NCBI GenBank assembly: GCA_012513005.1
Contig: JAAZCZ010000075.1
Coordinates: 1-5,185 of the forward strand
From: Oscillospiraceae bacterium
Lineage (GTDB): Bacteria > Bacillota > Clostridia > Oscillospirales > Oscillospiraceae
Direction: 5' to 3'
DNA length: 5,185 nucleotides
Part shown: piece after piece, positions 1 to 4,751 of the stretch
Numbering within the stretch: the first letter of the stretch is position 1
Layout: every line of letters begins with the position of its first letter
The notes under the pieces: model-generated
Told to the model about the DNA's origin: nothing
Seen by the model: only the letters and a program-made list of their open reading frames with translations
Database searches by the model: none
Position numbers and translations under genes: made by a program

Positions 1-46
1 CATCTGTTGCCACGCTATCGTTGATACAATCGAACCATTATACTAA

Positions 47-115
47 TGAACGATATGCGCGGTGTGCATTTGAAACCCCTTGAACGATTTGCACAGGGTG
101 CACTATTGAACGATT
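47..115. repeat. Short imperfect direct repeats with embedded dyads
   Basis: The octamer TGAACGAT occurs three times, at 47-54, 81-88 and 107-114. The first two copies are each followed, one base later, by a dyad of the form TGCRC-NNN-GTGCA (56-68 and 90-102). The second dyad, TGCAC-AGG-GTGCA, is a perfect inverted repeat; the first has one mismatch. The two dyad centres are 34 bp apart. The sequence shows this directly. The arrangement resembles a binding site for a dimeric DNA-binding protein, for example a repressor, a recombinase or a plasmid-type initiator, but no partner gene is visible and the array may continue left of the window. No open reading frame covers it convincingly. Confidence 0.5.
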
Positions 116-180
116 AACTTGTGCGACTATACAAGAGGCCTCCTTTCCTTGTTTATTTCTAAATTACAAACTGGAATTGT

Positions 181-837
181 CTATCCAAAATGGAATGGAA
201 TAATTATATTAAGTAAGAATGCAAGAACAATACTAGTTGTTCCCATTAGCGCAGAACTCCTCAATGAGTTCCTCTTCAAAACAATAAATCCAATAATAAA
301 GACTATCACTTCCAAAACAGACCGTGCACTAAAATATCCGAATCCATATACAAAGCACATATTGAATAATACTGCCAAAATCAGCGCCGACAGCATAAGT
401 GCTAGTTTGCTTTTTCCCCTTGCATACCAGCAGACAAAAGCCAATAATGGAGAAACAGCTGGAAATCCAAACCAAATCATCGCATAACTTCTTGGGAAAA
501 ATCCTGCAATATAGTTTGAATACAAATAGTAACTTGCAACCATACCAACAAAAAACGCAAAAACATTAACGCTTGCTCTTATTGCAGAATTACTATAAAT
601 AGAAATACACAGTGCAATCAATGCCCAAATTGCAAAACGCCCAAGGAAATTATGAATATCTAATGCTTCATCTATTGCCATTAGTACACGTGGAAGTTCA
701 GCTTGACGAAAATCCAAATATTTTGAAAAAGTTCCCAAAGCTATTCCAAGGAACAATACAGCTATAGTATTTATAATTTTGCCATTATTGGATATTGGAT
801 TTTCCGTCTTCCTAATATCATTCAAAAACTTTATCAT
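181..837 (-). CDS. Polytopic membrane protein of unknown function
   Basis: This encodes about 218 residues in an integral membrane protein. Hydrophobic stretches suggest seven helices near residues 20-38, 64-82, 88-109, 118-138, 143-166, 174-188 and 197-215, with a short charged N-terminus and the C-terminus ending PFHFG. I see no catalytic motif, Walker box or signal peptide, and I do not recognise a named family, although it has the look of a conserved Firmicutes protein. I chose the ATG at 835-837 because GAAG lies six bases upstream. A GTG four codons earlier (849) is possible but has no visible ribosome-binding site. It follows the 60-residue protein on the same strand by under 30 bp, so the two are probably co-transcribed. 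Base use is AT-rich, unlike the right half of the window. The reading frame is solid; the function is unknown. Confidence 0.75.
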   Translation of the reverse strand: MIKFLNDIRKTENPISNNGKIINTIAVLFLGIALGTFSKYLDFRQAELPRVLMAIDEALDIHNFLGRFAIWALIALCISIYSNSAIRASVNVFAFFVGMVASYYLYSNYIAGFFPRSYAMIWFGFPAVSPLLAFVCWYARGKSKLALMLSALILAVLFNMCFVYGFGYFSARSVLEVIVFIIGFIVLKRNSLRSSALMGTTSIVLAFLLNIIIPFHFG

Positions 838-864
838 AATTATCTTCACAAATACCGATTTGTA

Positions 865-1047
865 CTATTTATTATCTATCTTTGCCAAAGCCTCAAGCAT
901 ACACTTTCCTATAGCCTCAGGATTATAATTTTCTGCTGCACATATTAAACGCAATCCATCTGGGGTAAGTACTCTACCATATAGCTTATCTTCTTTATAT
1001 TTTTGGAATTCTTCATATTCCTTATTGGTTATCTGTTTCATTTTCAT
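865..1047 (-). CDS. Small hypothetical protein (60 aa)
   Basis: This is a soluble, charged 60-residue protein. Its N-terminal third is rich in Lys, Glu and Tyr and probably helical. A central stretch reads GRVLTPDGLRLIC, followed by a short segment with NYNPEAIGKCMLEAL. There is no membrane segment, signal peptide or metal-binding pattern. The ATG overlaps the TGA stop of the upstream GyrI-like frame (ATGA overlap at 1044-1047), which is typical of translational coupling in an operon. A second ATG lies two codons in, and the only ribosome-binding sequence seen is a weak AAGAAAG. The organised sequence and tight coupling make it likely to be real, but I cannot assign a function. Because the coupled upstream gene is broken, its translation may now be impaired. 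Confidence 0.6.
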   Translation of the reverse strand: MKMKQITNKEYEEFQKYKEDKLYGRVLTPDGLRLICAAENYNPEAIGKCMLEALAKIDNK

Positions 1048-1448
1048 ACTTTCTTAATAGGATGTCTAATTACAGTTTTCCACTTTTCTGGTGCAACTTT
1101 TCGAGCATCTGACATATAAATTTCATGATGTAACCTCGTATCATTCAAATCATTTTCGCATCCTTTCTCCACTAGATACGCATCCATCTTTGCAACACTT
1201 TCAGGTTCATCATCAAATGATCCGATATGCATTATCTGAACACAAAGACCCTCATCAATTGTAAGAAATTCTGCGGATGAACAATCCAACTTTTTCTTCT
1301 TTGTAGCTGTGCTAACAGCCCAATCAAAATTTTCTTTTGTAATAAAGTCAGGCAGCCTTATGACAGATATCCAATTAAAAGAATCTTTATTTCCATAATC
1401 TACCCCTTTAACATCTTCTTGCCACCAAAATCCCTCCGATGCTCTTTT
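1044..1448 (-). pseudogene. GyrI-like small-molecule-binding protein, 5'-truncated
   Basis: The minus-strand frame stays open from a TAA at 1449-1451 to the TGA at 1044-1046, about 134 codons. In order it reads EGFWWQ, FNWISVIRLPDF, TKEnFDWAV, a lysine run, EFLTIDEGLCVQIMHIGSFDDEP, HHEIYMSDARKVAPEKWKTVIRHPIKK. This is the C-terminal two thirds of the GyrI-like/YdhR-type domain family, whose members are usually a little over 200 residues. The first 70-80 residues are missing and there is no ATG or GTG in the remaining frame. The only possible start is a TTG at 1287-1289, which would give 81 residues lacking part of the domain. Homology-like sequence stops at about 1439, only some 30 bp from the end of the repressor gene. 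The family binds hydrophobic small molecules in effector domains or as stand-alone proteins; this copy is probably non-functional. The family call comes from motif recognition, not a search. Confidence 0.75.
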
Positions 1449-1470
1449 TTAGATTTTATTAAAACAAGCA

Positions 1471-2235
1471 CTACACATAAACCGGCTTGGGCAGCTTTTT
1501 CTTGAGCATTACCTTGCCGAAGCAGACAAGTGTGCTGGCAGCGTCATAGCTAATGCGCACATTCATGTCAGCTCTTTTCGGGTTTGCAGAGAGCAGATAG
1601 AGCGTGCCCTGACGGTCGGTATAAAACTGCTTACACAGCACAGCCCCGTCATAGTAGAAAACTCCGACATCGGAGTATTCGTTAACTGCCGCATCGCGCT
1701 TTACATACACCCTCTCGCCGTCTTTGATATAGGGTTCCATGGAGTCGCCGACAATGTCGATACAAAAATCTGCGTTTTTGGGCACATCGTCACCTGCGGC
1801 AATAAGCTCGTAGTCTTCGCCCTCAATCGGGTTTGCAAAGCCCGCCGCTGCCGGCGTCAGGTAGTGCCTTATATAGCGGATTTCTGCCAGATTACTAAGG
1901 CGCATATTTTCCCTCTGCCGCTCTGCCTCGGCTCTCATAACAATTTCAACCATAACCTTGCCATGCTCGTCGAGTGTGCGATATTCTCCGATTAGCTCAT
2001 GCTCCGTATGCGAGAGCGTGTCTATATCCACATTTAATAAATCGTCTGCAAACAGATAGTTTGCATCGCAGCGCAAAACATTGAACATTCGGGAGAGTAT
2101 GTCAGCTCTGGGCATGCTGACGCCGTTTTCGTAGTTGCCCACGGCAGAGCCCGTCACACCGAGCAGCTTTCCCAGCTCAGACTGCAAAAAGCCGAGCTCC
2201 TCGCGCCTTGCTTTAAGCCTCAAACCAAAGCTCAT
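1471..2235 (-). CDS. XRE/S24 LexA-like self-cleaving repressor
   Basis: This is a 254-residue, two-domain transcriptional repressor. The N-terminal helix-turn-helix (about residues 3-60) carries QSELGKLLGVTGSAVGNYENG, the classic XRE/CI pattern. A charged linker follows (about 75-125). The C-terminal S24 peptidase domain has an Ala-Gly cleavage pair at A131-G132, the nucleophile Ser165 in GDSM, and Lys202 in the LCKQF segment. The Ser-Lys spacing of 37 residues equals that of LexA. By family knowledge it should bind operator DNA as a dimer and inactivate itself after DNA damage through RecA-stimulated cleavage. The frame extends upstream to 2334, but I chose ATG 2233-2235 because GGAGGT (2241-2246) sits five bases before it and the promoter occupies the extension. 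No other phage gene is nearby, so it may be a remnant or a host-adopted regulator. Targets are not shown. Confidence 0.9.
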   Translation of the reverse strand: MSFGLRLKARREELGFLQSELGKLLGVTGSAVGNYENGVSMPRADILSRMFNVLRCDANYLFADDLLNVDIDTLSHTEHELIGEYRTLDEHGKVMVEIVMRAEAERQRENMRLSNLAEIRYIRHYLTPAAAGFANPIEGEDYELIAAGDDVPKNADFCIDIVGDSMEPYIKDGERVYVKRDAAVNEYSDVGVFYYDGAVLCKQFYTDRQGTLYLLSANPKRADMNVRISYDAASTLVCFGKVMLKKKLPKPVYV

Positions 2236-2240
2236 AAGAC

Positions 2241-2246
2241 ACCTCC
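2241..2246 (-). promoter_or_regulatory. Ribosome-binding site that sets the repressor start
   Basis: The plus strand reads ACCTCC, so the minus strand reads GGAGGT, five bases before the ATG at 2235. It supports a start 33 codons inside the longest open frame and brings the N-terminus to MSFGLRLKARR, as expected for an XRE domain. Confidence 0.85.
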
Positions 2247-2293
2247 GTAAAATATTATATAATAAGTATAATTTTGCCTTTATAATCATGGTT

Positions 2294-2322
2294 ATTTTAT
2301 AATACCGGCAGGGCACTGTCAA
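2294..2322 (-). promoter_or_regulatory. Sigma-A-type promoter of the repressor gene
   Basis: On the minus strand a perfect -35 box TTGACA (2317-2322) is followed after exactly 17 bases by TAAAAT (2294-2299), one mismatch from the -10 consensus. Transcription would begin near 2287, giving a leader of about 50 bases before the ATG at 2235. That leader holds a 12-bp AT palindrome, TATTATATAATA (2253-2264), which may be an operator or only AT-rich chance. Confidence 0.8.
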
Positions 2323-2339
2323 TGAAAAATTCAAAGAAA

Positions 2340-2366
2340 CTTGTAATTATTGCGATAAATTACAAG
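2340..2366. promoter_or_regulatory. Perfect inverted repeat, candidate operator
   Basis: CTTGTAATT (2340-2348) and AATTACAAG (2358-2366) form a perfect 9-bp inverted repeat around a 9-bp spacer containing TTGCG. It lies 17 bp upstream of the repressor -35 box and about 80 bp upstream of the xpt promoter, between the two divergent genes. The length and symmetry suit a dimeric helix-turn-helix protein. The adjacent repressor is the obvious candidate binder, but that is inference; an activator or a chance AT-rich dyad is possible. Confidence 0.45.
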
Positions 2367-2448
2367 CCCGTGTGAGCAAATTATGCAAATACACAATATC
2401 ATCCAAGTAAACACTGTGTCATGATGCCTATATTATATAAATATACAG

Positions 2449-2477
2449 TTGCCAATATATCTTAAATAATGTAAAAT
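2449..2477 (+). promoter_or_regulatory. Sigma-A-type promoter of xpt
   Basis: TTGCCA (2449-2454) and TAAAAT (2472-2477) are each one base from consensus and separated by 17 bases. The predicted transcription start near 2484 leaves a leader of about 30 bases before the TTG at 2514. That is too short for a purine aptamer, so this xpt is not preceded by the riboswitch often found there. Confidence 0.65.
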
Positions 2478-2500
2478 GCAGTTGCACAGTACTTTTTGAC

Positions 2501-2506
2501 AGGGGG
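2501..2506 (+). promoter_or_regulatory. Ribosome-binding site that sets the xpt TTG start
   Basis: AGGGGG lies seven bases before TTG 2514-2516. The longer frame starting at TTG 2496 would place this site inside the coding region and add six residues that do not belong to the family's N-terminus. Confidence 0.75.
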
Positions 2507-2513
2507 TATTAGT

Positions 2514-3092
2514 TTGCAAAGTCTAGAGAAAAGAATAACCGAGGAGGGCATAGTGCTTCCCGGCGGAATTCTCAAGGTAGGCAGCTTTCTAAACCACCAG
2601 TTAGACCCGCAGCTTTTTCATGAGATGGCATTGGAGTTTCACAAGGCTTTCGGGGATTTAGCTGTCACAAAAATACTGACTATTGAGGCTTCGGGAATAG
2701 GCATTGCAAGCATTACGGGGCTAGTATTCGGTTGCAAGGTGCTTTTTGCAAAGAAAAGCCGCACTGCTAACCTCTCGGGCGAGTTTTACACTCAGGAAGT
2801 TACTTCCTATACTCACGGCAATTCAAGGCAGATAATAGTCGAGCGGCAGTTTCTTAATGCTGATGACAGGGTTCTTGTTATAGACGATTTTCTGGCTAAC
2901 GGCGCTGCAACAGACGGGCTTATCGGCATTTGCTCTCAGGCGAAAGCTCATGTAGTCGGAGTCGGAATTGCAATCGAAAAGGCGTTTCAGCCCGGAGGAG
3001 AGAGTCTCAGAAAGCGCGGAATCAAGCTTTTGTCTCTTGCCAGAATCGAGTCTATGGATGCTGAAAAAGGCATTGTATTTTGCAAAGACTAA
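2514..3092 (+). CDS. xpt: Xanthine phosphoribosyltransferase
   Basis: This 192-residue purine-salvage enzyme transfers the phosphoribosyl group of PRPP to xanthine, giving XMP and pyrophosphate in the cytoplasm. The N-terminus (SLEKRITEEG, then ILKVGSFLNHQLDP) is typical of Xpt. The central segment ILTIEASGIGIA (about 54-65) and the PRPP-binding loop VLVIDDFLANGAA (about 120-132, with the acidic pair D124-D125) are both intact, and the length matches the usual 190-odd residues. The TTG start at 2514 is preferred because AGGGGG precedes it by seven bases. It is divergent from the repressor and has its own promoter. No terminator follows it, so some transcripts could run into the riboswitch at 3137, which would then also govern read-through from xpt. 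The neighbouring importer suggests shared control of purine supply. Confidence 0.93.
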   Translation: MQSLEKRITEEGIVLPGGILKVGSFLNHQLDPQLFHEMALEFHKAFGDLAVTKILTIEASGIGIASITGLVFGCKVLFAKKSRTANLSGEFYTQEVTSYTHGNSRQIIVERQFLNADDRVLVIDDFLANGAATDGLIGICSQAKAHVVGVGIAIEKAFQPGGESLRKRGIKLLSLARIESMDAEKGIVFCKD

Positions 3093-3098
3093 GCTGTT

Positions 3099-3116
3099 TT
3101 CGCTAAATTCGCTAAT
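3099..3116 (+). repeat. Two 9-bp tandem repeats before the riboswitch promoter
   Basis: TTCGCTAA is repeated at 3099-3106 and 3108-3115, a 9-bp period, in the place where a -35 element would sit for the -10 at 3121. It may be a small duplication or a binding site; nothing else in the sequence decides. Confidence 0.35.
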
Positions 3117-3120
3117 TTAA

Positions 3121-3126
3121 TATAAT
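3121..3126 (+). promoter_or_regulatory. Candidate -10 box of the transporter operon
   Basis: A perfect TATAAT lies about 10 bases before the 5' end of the aptamer, so transcription would begin near 3133 and include the whole P1 stem. The -35 is poor (TTCGCT at 3099-3104, 16 bases upstream), so the promoter may be weak or need an activator. Confidence 0.55.
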
Positions 3127-3136
3127 AAAAATGGTT

Positions 3137-3199
3137 TCGATATAAGTCAGGGGATATGGCTCTGACGTCTCTACCCGGCAGCCACTGCCGGACTATCGA
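3137..3199 (+). promoter_or_regulatory. Guanine-class purine riboswitch aptamer
   Basis: The three-way junction can be folded by eye. P1 is TCGATA (3137-3142) with TATCGA (3194-3199). P2 is GTCAGGG (3146-3152) with CTCTGAC (3160-3166), including one G-U pair, closed by the canonical L2 loop GATATGG (3153-3159). J2/3 ends in the conserved TCTAC (3170-3174). P3 is CCGGCAG (3175-3181) with CTGCCGG (3185-3191). The base equivalent to position 74 of the Bacillus xpt aptamer is C (3193), which by family knowledge selects guanine or hypoxanthine; adenine riboswitches have U there. L3 is unusual: it is very short and lacks the usual run of A residues. The aptamer sits before a BMP-family transporter, consistent with purine control. 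Ligand identity is inferred. Confidence 0.9.
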
Positions 3200-3231
3200 T
3201 GCCCGACTCGGGGTTTTGTGTCGGCGCATCG
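3197..3231 (+). promoter_or_regulatory. Riboswitch antiterminator hairpin
   Basis: CGATGC (3197-3202) pairs with GCATCG (3226-3231), and CCGAC (3203-3207) pairs with GTCGG (3220-3224), leaving one bulged C at 3225. This 11-bp stem uses three bases of the P1 3' strand (3197-3199) and the upper left arm of the terminator. It therefore cannot coexist with ligand-stabilised P1 or with the terminator. This is the expected geometry of a guanine OFF switch. Confidence 0.75.
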
Positions 3232-3256
3232 TGCGCCGCGCAAGACCCCTTTTCTT
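3210..3256 (+). terminator. Riboswitch-controlled intrinsic terminator
   Basis: A long hairpin pairs 3210-3220 with 3239-3249 (11 bp, including G-U pairs). After a bulged T at 3221 it continues as CGGCGCA (3222-3228) with TGCGCCG (3232-3238) around a TCG loop. It is followed by TTTTCTT (3250-3256). The strong stem and U-run make a textbook intrinsic terminator. With guanine bound, P1 holds 3197-3199 and this hairpin should form, stopping transcription before the lipoprotein gene. It also serves as the only visible stop for transcripts coming from xpt. Confidence 0.88.
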
Positions 3257-3304
3257 GTTCTTACATTGCTCGGAAAACCCGGCAATTTAAGATAAAAAAT
3301 ATTT

Positions 3305-3309
3305 GGAGG
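3305..3309 (+). promoter_or_regulatory. Ribosome-binding site of the BMP lipoprotein gene
   Basis: GGAGG lies eight bases before ATG 3318-3320. It fixes the start at MKKFL, a normal signal-peptide N-terminus, rather than at the TTG at 3303 which overlaps this site. Confidence 0.85.
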
Positions 3310-3317
3310 CTTTTCAA

Positions 3318-4640
3318 ATGAAAAAATTCCTTGCACTAATCCTTGTTGCCGTTATGGTGTTGGCTCTTGCCGCCTGCGGCACACCCGCAAAACCGACCCA
3401 GCCCGAAAAACCGGCAGGCTCCGCTGCTCCCGCAGGCGAGGCGACAGGCGCCCCCTCCGGCGAAATGAGCTTAAACGAACAGATCCGCGCATCAGTAGAA
3501 GCTCCGATTGACACAGCCAAAGCCAAGGCCGCAAACGATGGCGGAAAATTCAAGGTCGGTGTCATTCTGCTCCACAACGAGCAAATCGGTTACGATGCAG
3601 CTCACATAGACGGCCTAAAAGGCGCCTTTGAGAAGCTGGGCATCAAGGAAGACCAGGTAACATGGAAGTACAACATTCCCGAAGACGAGACCTGCCACGA
3701 CGCGGCAGTTGACCTTGCCGAGGCAGGCTGCAATATTATCTTTGCAAACAGCTTCGGTCATGAGTCCTACCTCATGCAGGCAGCCGAGGAGTACCCTGAT
3801 GTTCTCTTCTGCCACGCATCCGGCCAGTCAGCCGCAACAAGCAAGCTCACAAACTTCTGCAACTACTTCACAAAGGTCTTTGAGTCCCGCTATGTTTCCG
3901 GCGTAGTTGCGGGCATGAAGCTCAAAGAGATGATGGATGACGGCAAGGTTAAAGACCCGTATGTCGGCTATGTCGGAGCTTATCCGTATGCCGAGGTCGT
4001 TTCCGGCTACACAGCATTCTTCCTGGGCGTTAAGAGCATAGTTCCCGAGGCACACATGGATGTCACCTTCACAAACTCCTGGGCAGACATGACAGCCGAG
4101 AGCGAGGCTGCTAATGCGCTTATGGCAAAGGGTTGCAGCATTATTTCGCAGCACGCTGACACAACAGGTGCACCCACAGCAGTTCAGGCAGCTCTTGATT
4201 CCGGCAAAGATGTCTACTGCGTAGGCTACAATGTGGATATGCTGGCAGCAGCACCCAAGGCAGCACTCACAAGCGCACAGAACAACTGGGTAATGGCATA
4301 TGCATCCATACTCGACAACGCAATGCAAGGCAAGCCTCTGCCCCGCAACACAGCATTCGGCTATGAGAACGAAGGCGTTCAGATTTCCAAGCTCGGCCCC
4401 TCCTGCGCAAAGGGCACAGATGAGAAGGTAGCCGAAGTTGTTAAGGCCATTTCCGAGGGCAAGCTGCGTGTTTTCGACACAAAGAGCTTCACAGTAGACG
4501 GCAAAGAGCTTACATCCTATGACAAGTCCTACGGTTTCGACGGCGTAGAGCTTATTTGGGACGGCTATTTCCATGAGTCTGAGCTGCTTTCGGCTCCCTT
4601 ATTTGACATAGCGGTAGACGGAATTAAAAAGCTCAACTAA
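3318..4640 (+). CDS. BMP-family ABC transporter substrate-binding lipoprotein
   Basis: This 440-residue surface lipoprotein should capture a purine nucleoside for an ABC importer. It has a lipoprotein signal peptide: MKKF, a hydrophobic core, then the lipobox LAAC with Cys20 as the lipidated residue. A flexible linker rich in Pro, Ala, Gly and Thr (about 21-50) tethers the binding domain. From about residue 78 (FKVGVILL) the BMP/PnrA-type periplasmic-binding fold follows, with IIFANSFGHE (about 140-149), YVSGVVAGMKLKE (192-204), VGYVGAYPYAEVVSGY (216-231) and FHESELLSAP near the end. BMP proteins such as PnrA and B. subtilis YufN bind purine nucleosides; the guanine riboswitch directly upstream supports the same substrate class here. 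The ABC ATPase follows 111 bp downstream. The exact ligand (guanosine, inosine or other) cannot be read from the sequence. Confidence 0.92.
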   Translation: MKKFLALILVAVMVLALAACGTPAKPTQPEKPAGSAAPAGEATGAPSGEMSLNEQIRASVEAPIDTAKAKAANDGGKFKVGVILLHNEQIGYDAAHIDGLKGAFEKLGIKEDQVTWKYNIPEDETCHDAAVDLAEAGCNIIFANSFGHESYLMQAAEEYPDVLFCHASGQSAATSKLTNFCNYFTKVFESRYVSGVVAGMKLKEMMDDGKVKDPYVGYVGAYPYAEVVSGYTAFFLGVKSIVPEAHMDVTFTNSWADMTAESEAANALMAKGCSIISQHADTTGAPTAVQAALDSGKDVYCVGYNVDMLAAAPKAALTSAQNNWVMAYASILDNAMQGKPLPRNTAFGYENEGVQISKLGPSCAKGTDEKVAEVVKAISEGKLRVFDTKSFTVDGKELTSYDKSYGFDGVELIWDGYFHESELLSAPLFDIAVDGIKKLN

Positions 4641-4669
4641 TTACACTATCATTCGCAGCTAATTAACAG

Positions 4670-4718
4670 AGGGGTCGCCCGCTTCCCGGGCGACCCCTTG
4701 AAGGCTGGAATGCAGCCT
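4670..4718 (+). other. Two intercistronic hairpins without a U-tract
   Basis: GGGGTCGCCCG (4671-4681) pairs perfectly with CGGGCGACCCC (4687-4697) around the loop CTTCC, and an A-T pair (4670, 4698) extends the stem. A second stem, AGGCTG (4702-4707) with CAGCCT (4713-4718), follows four bases on. Neither is followed by a run of T. This suggests mRNA 3'-end protection or processing that keeps the binding-protein message more abundant than that of the ATPase, a common arrangement in ABC operons, rather than a full terminator. Partial termination is not excluded. Confidence 0.7.
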
Positions 4719-4738
4719 ATGCAAACCAAACTATTTTC

Positions 4739-4744
4739 GGAGGG
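4739..4744 (+). promoter_or_regulatory. Ribosome-binding site that sets the ATPase TTG start
   Basis: GGAGGG lies seven bases before TTG 4752-4754, which opens the ABC frame. The nearer ATG at 4747 is in another frame and only two bases away, too close for initiation from this site. The first in-frame ATG (4779) has no such site. Confidence 0.75.
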
Positions 4745-4751
4745 TCATGTA

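Noticed and set aside
47..115. CRISPR array
   Set aside because: The repeated unit is short, imperfect and unevenly spaced, with no spacer-like segments of constant length and no cas genes.
119..487. Plus-strand open frame of 122 codons
   Set aside because: It has no ATG with a good ribosome-binding site and is antisense to the membrane-protein gene, whose hydrophobic pattern is clearly the real coding signal.
2236..2334. 33-codon N-terminal extension of the repressor
   Set aside because: It overlaps the repressor promoter, has no ribosome-binding site, and the residues do not belong to an XRE domain.
2367..2500. Purine riboswitch upstream of xpt
   Set aside because: I looked for the L2 loop, the TCTAC junction and P1 arms and found none. 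The predicted leader is only about 30 bases.
2496..2501. TTGACA as a -35 box or as the xpt start
   Set aside because: A matching -10 would fall inside xpt. As a start codon it would precede the AGGGGG site rather than follow it.
3828..4574. Minus-strand open frame of 248 codons inside the lipoprotein gene
   Set aside because: It is a shadow of codon bias in the BMP gene: an abnormal excess of Cys, no recognisable domain, and the opposite strand encodes an intact BMP protein.
4747..4749. ATG as start of the ABC ATPase
   Set aside because: It is out of frame with the ATPase and only two bases from the ribosome-binding site.
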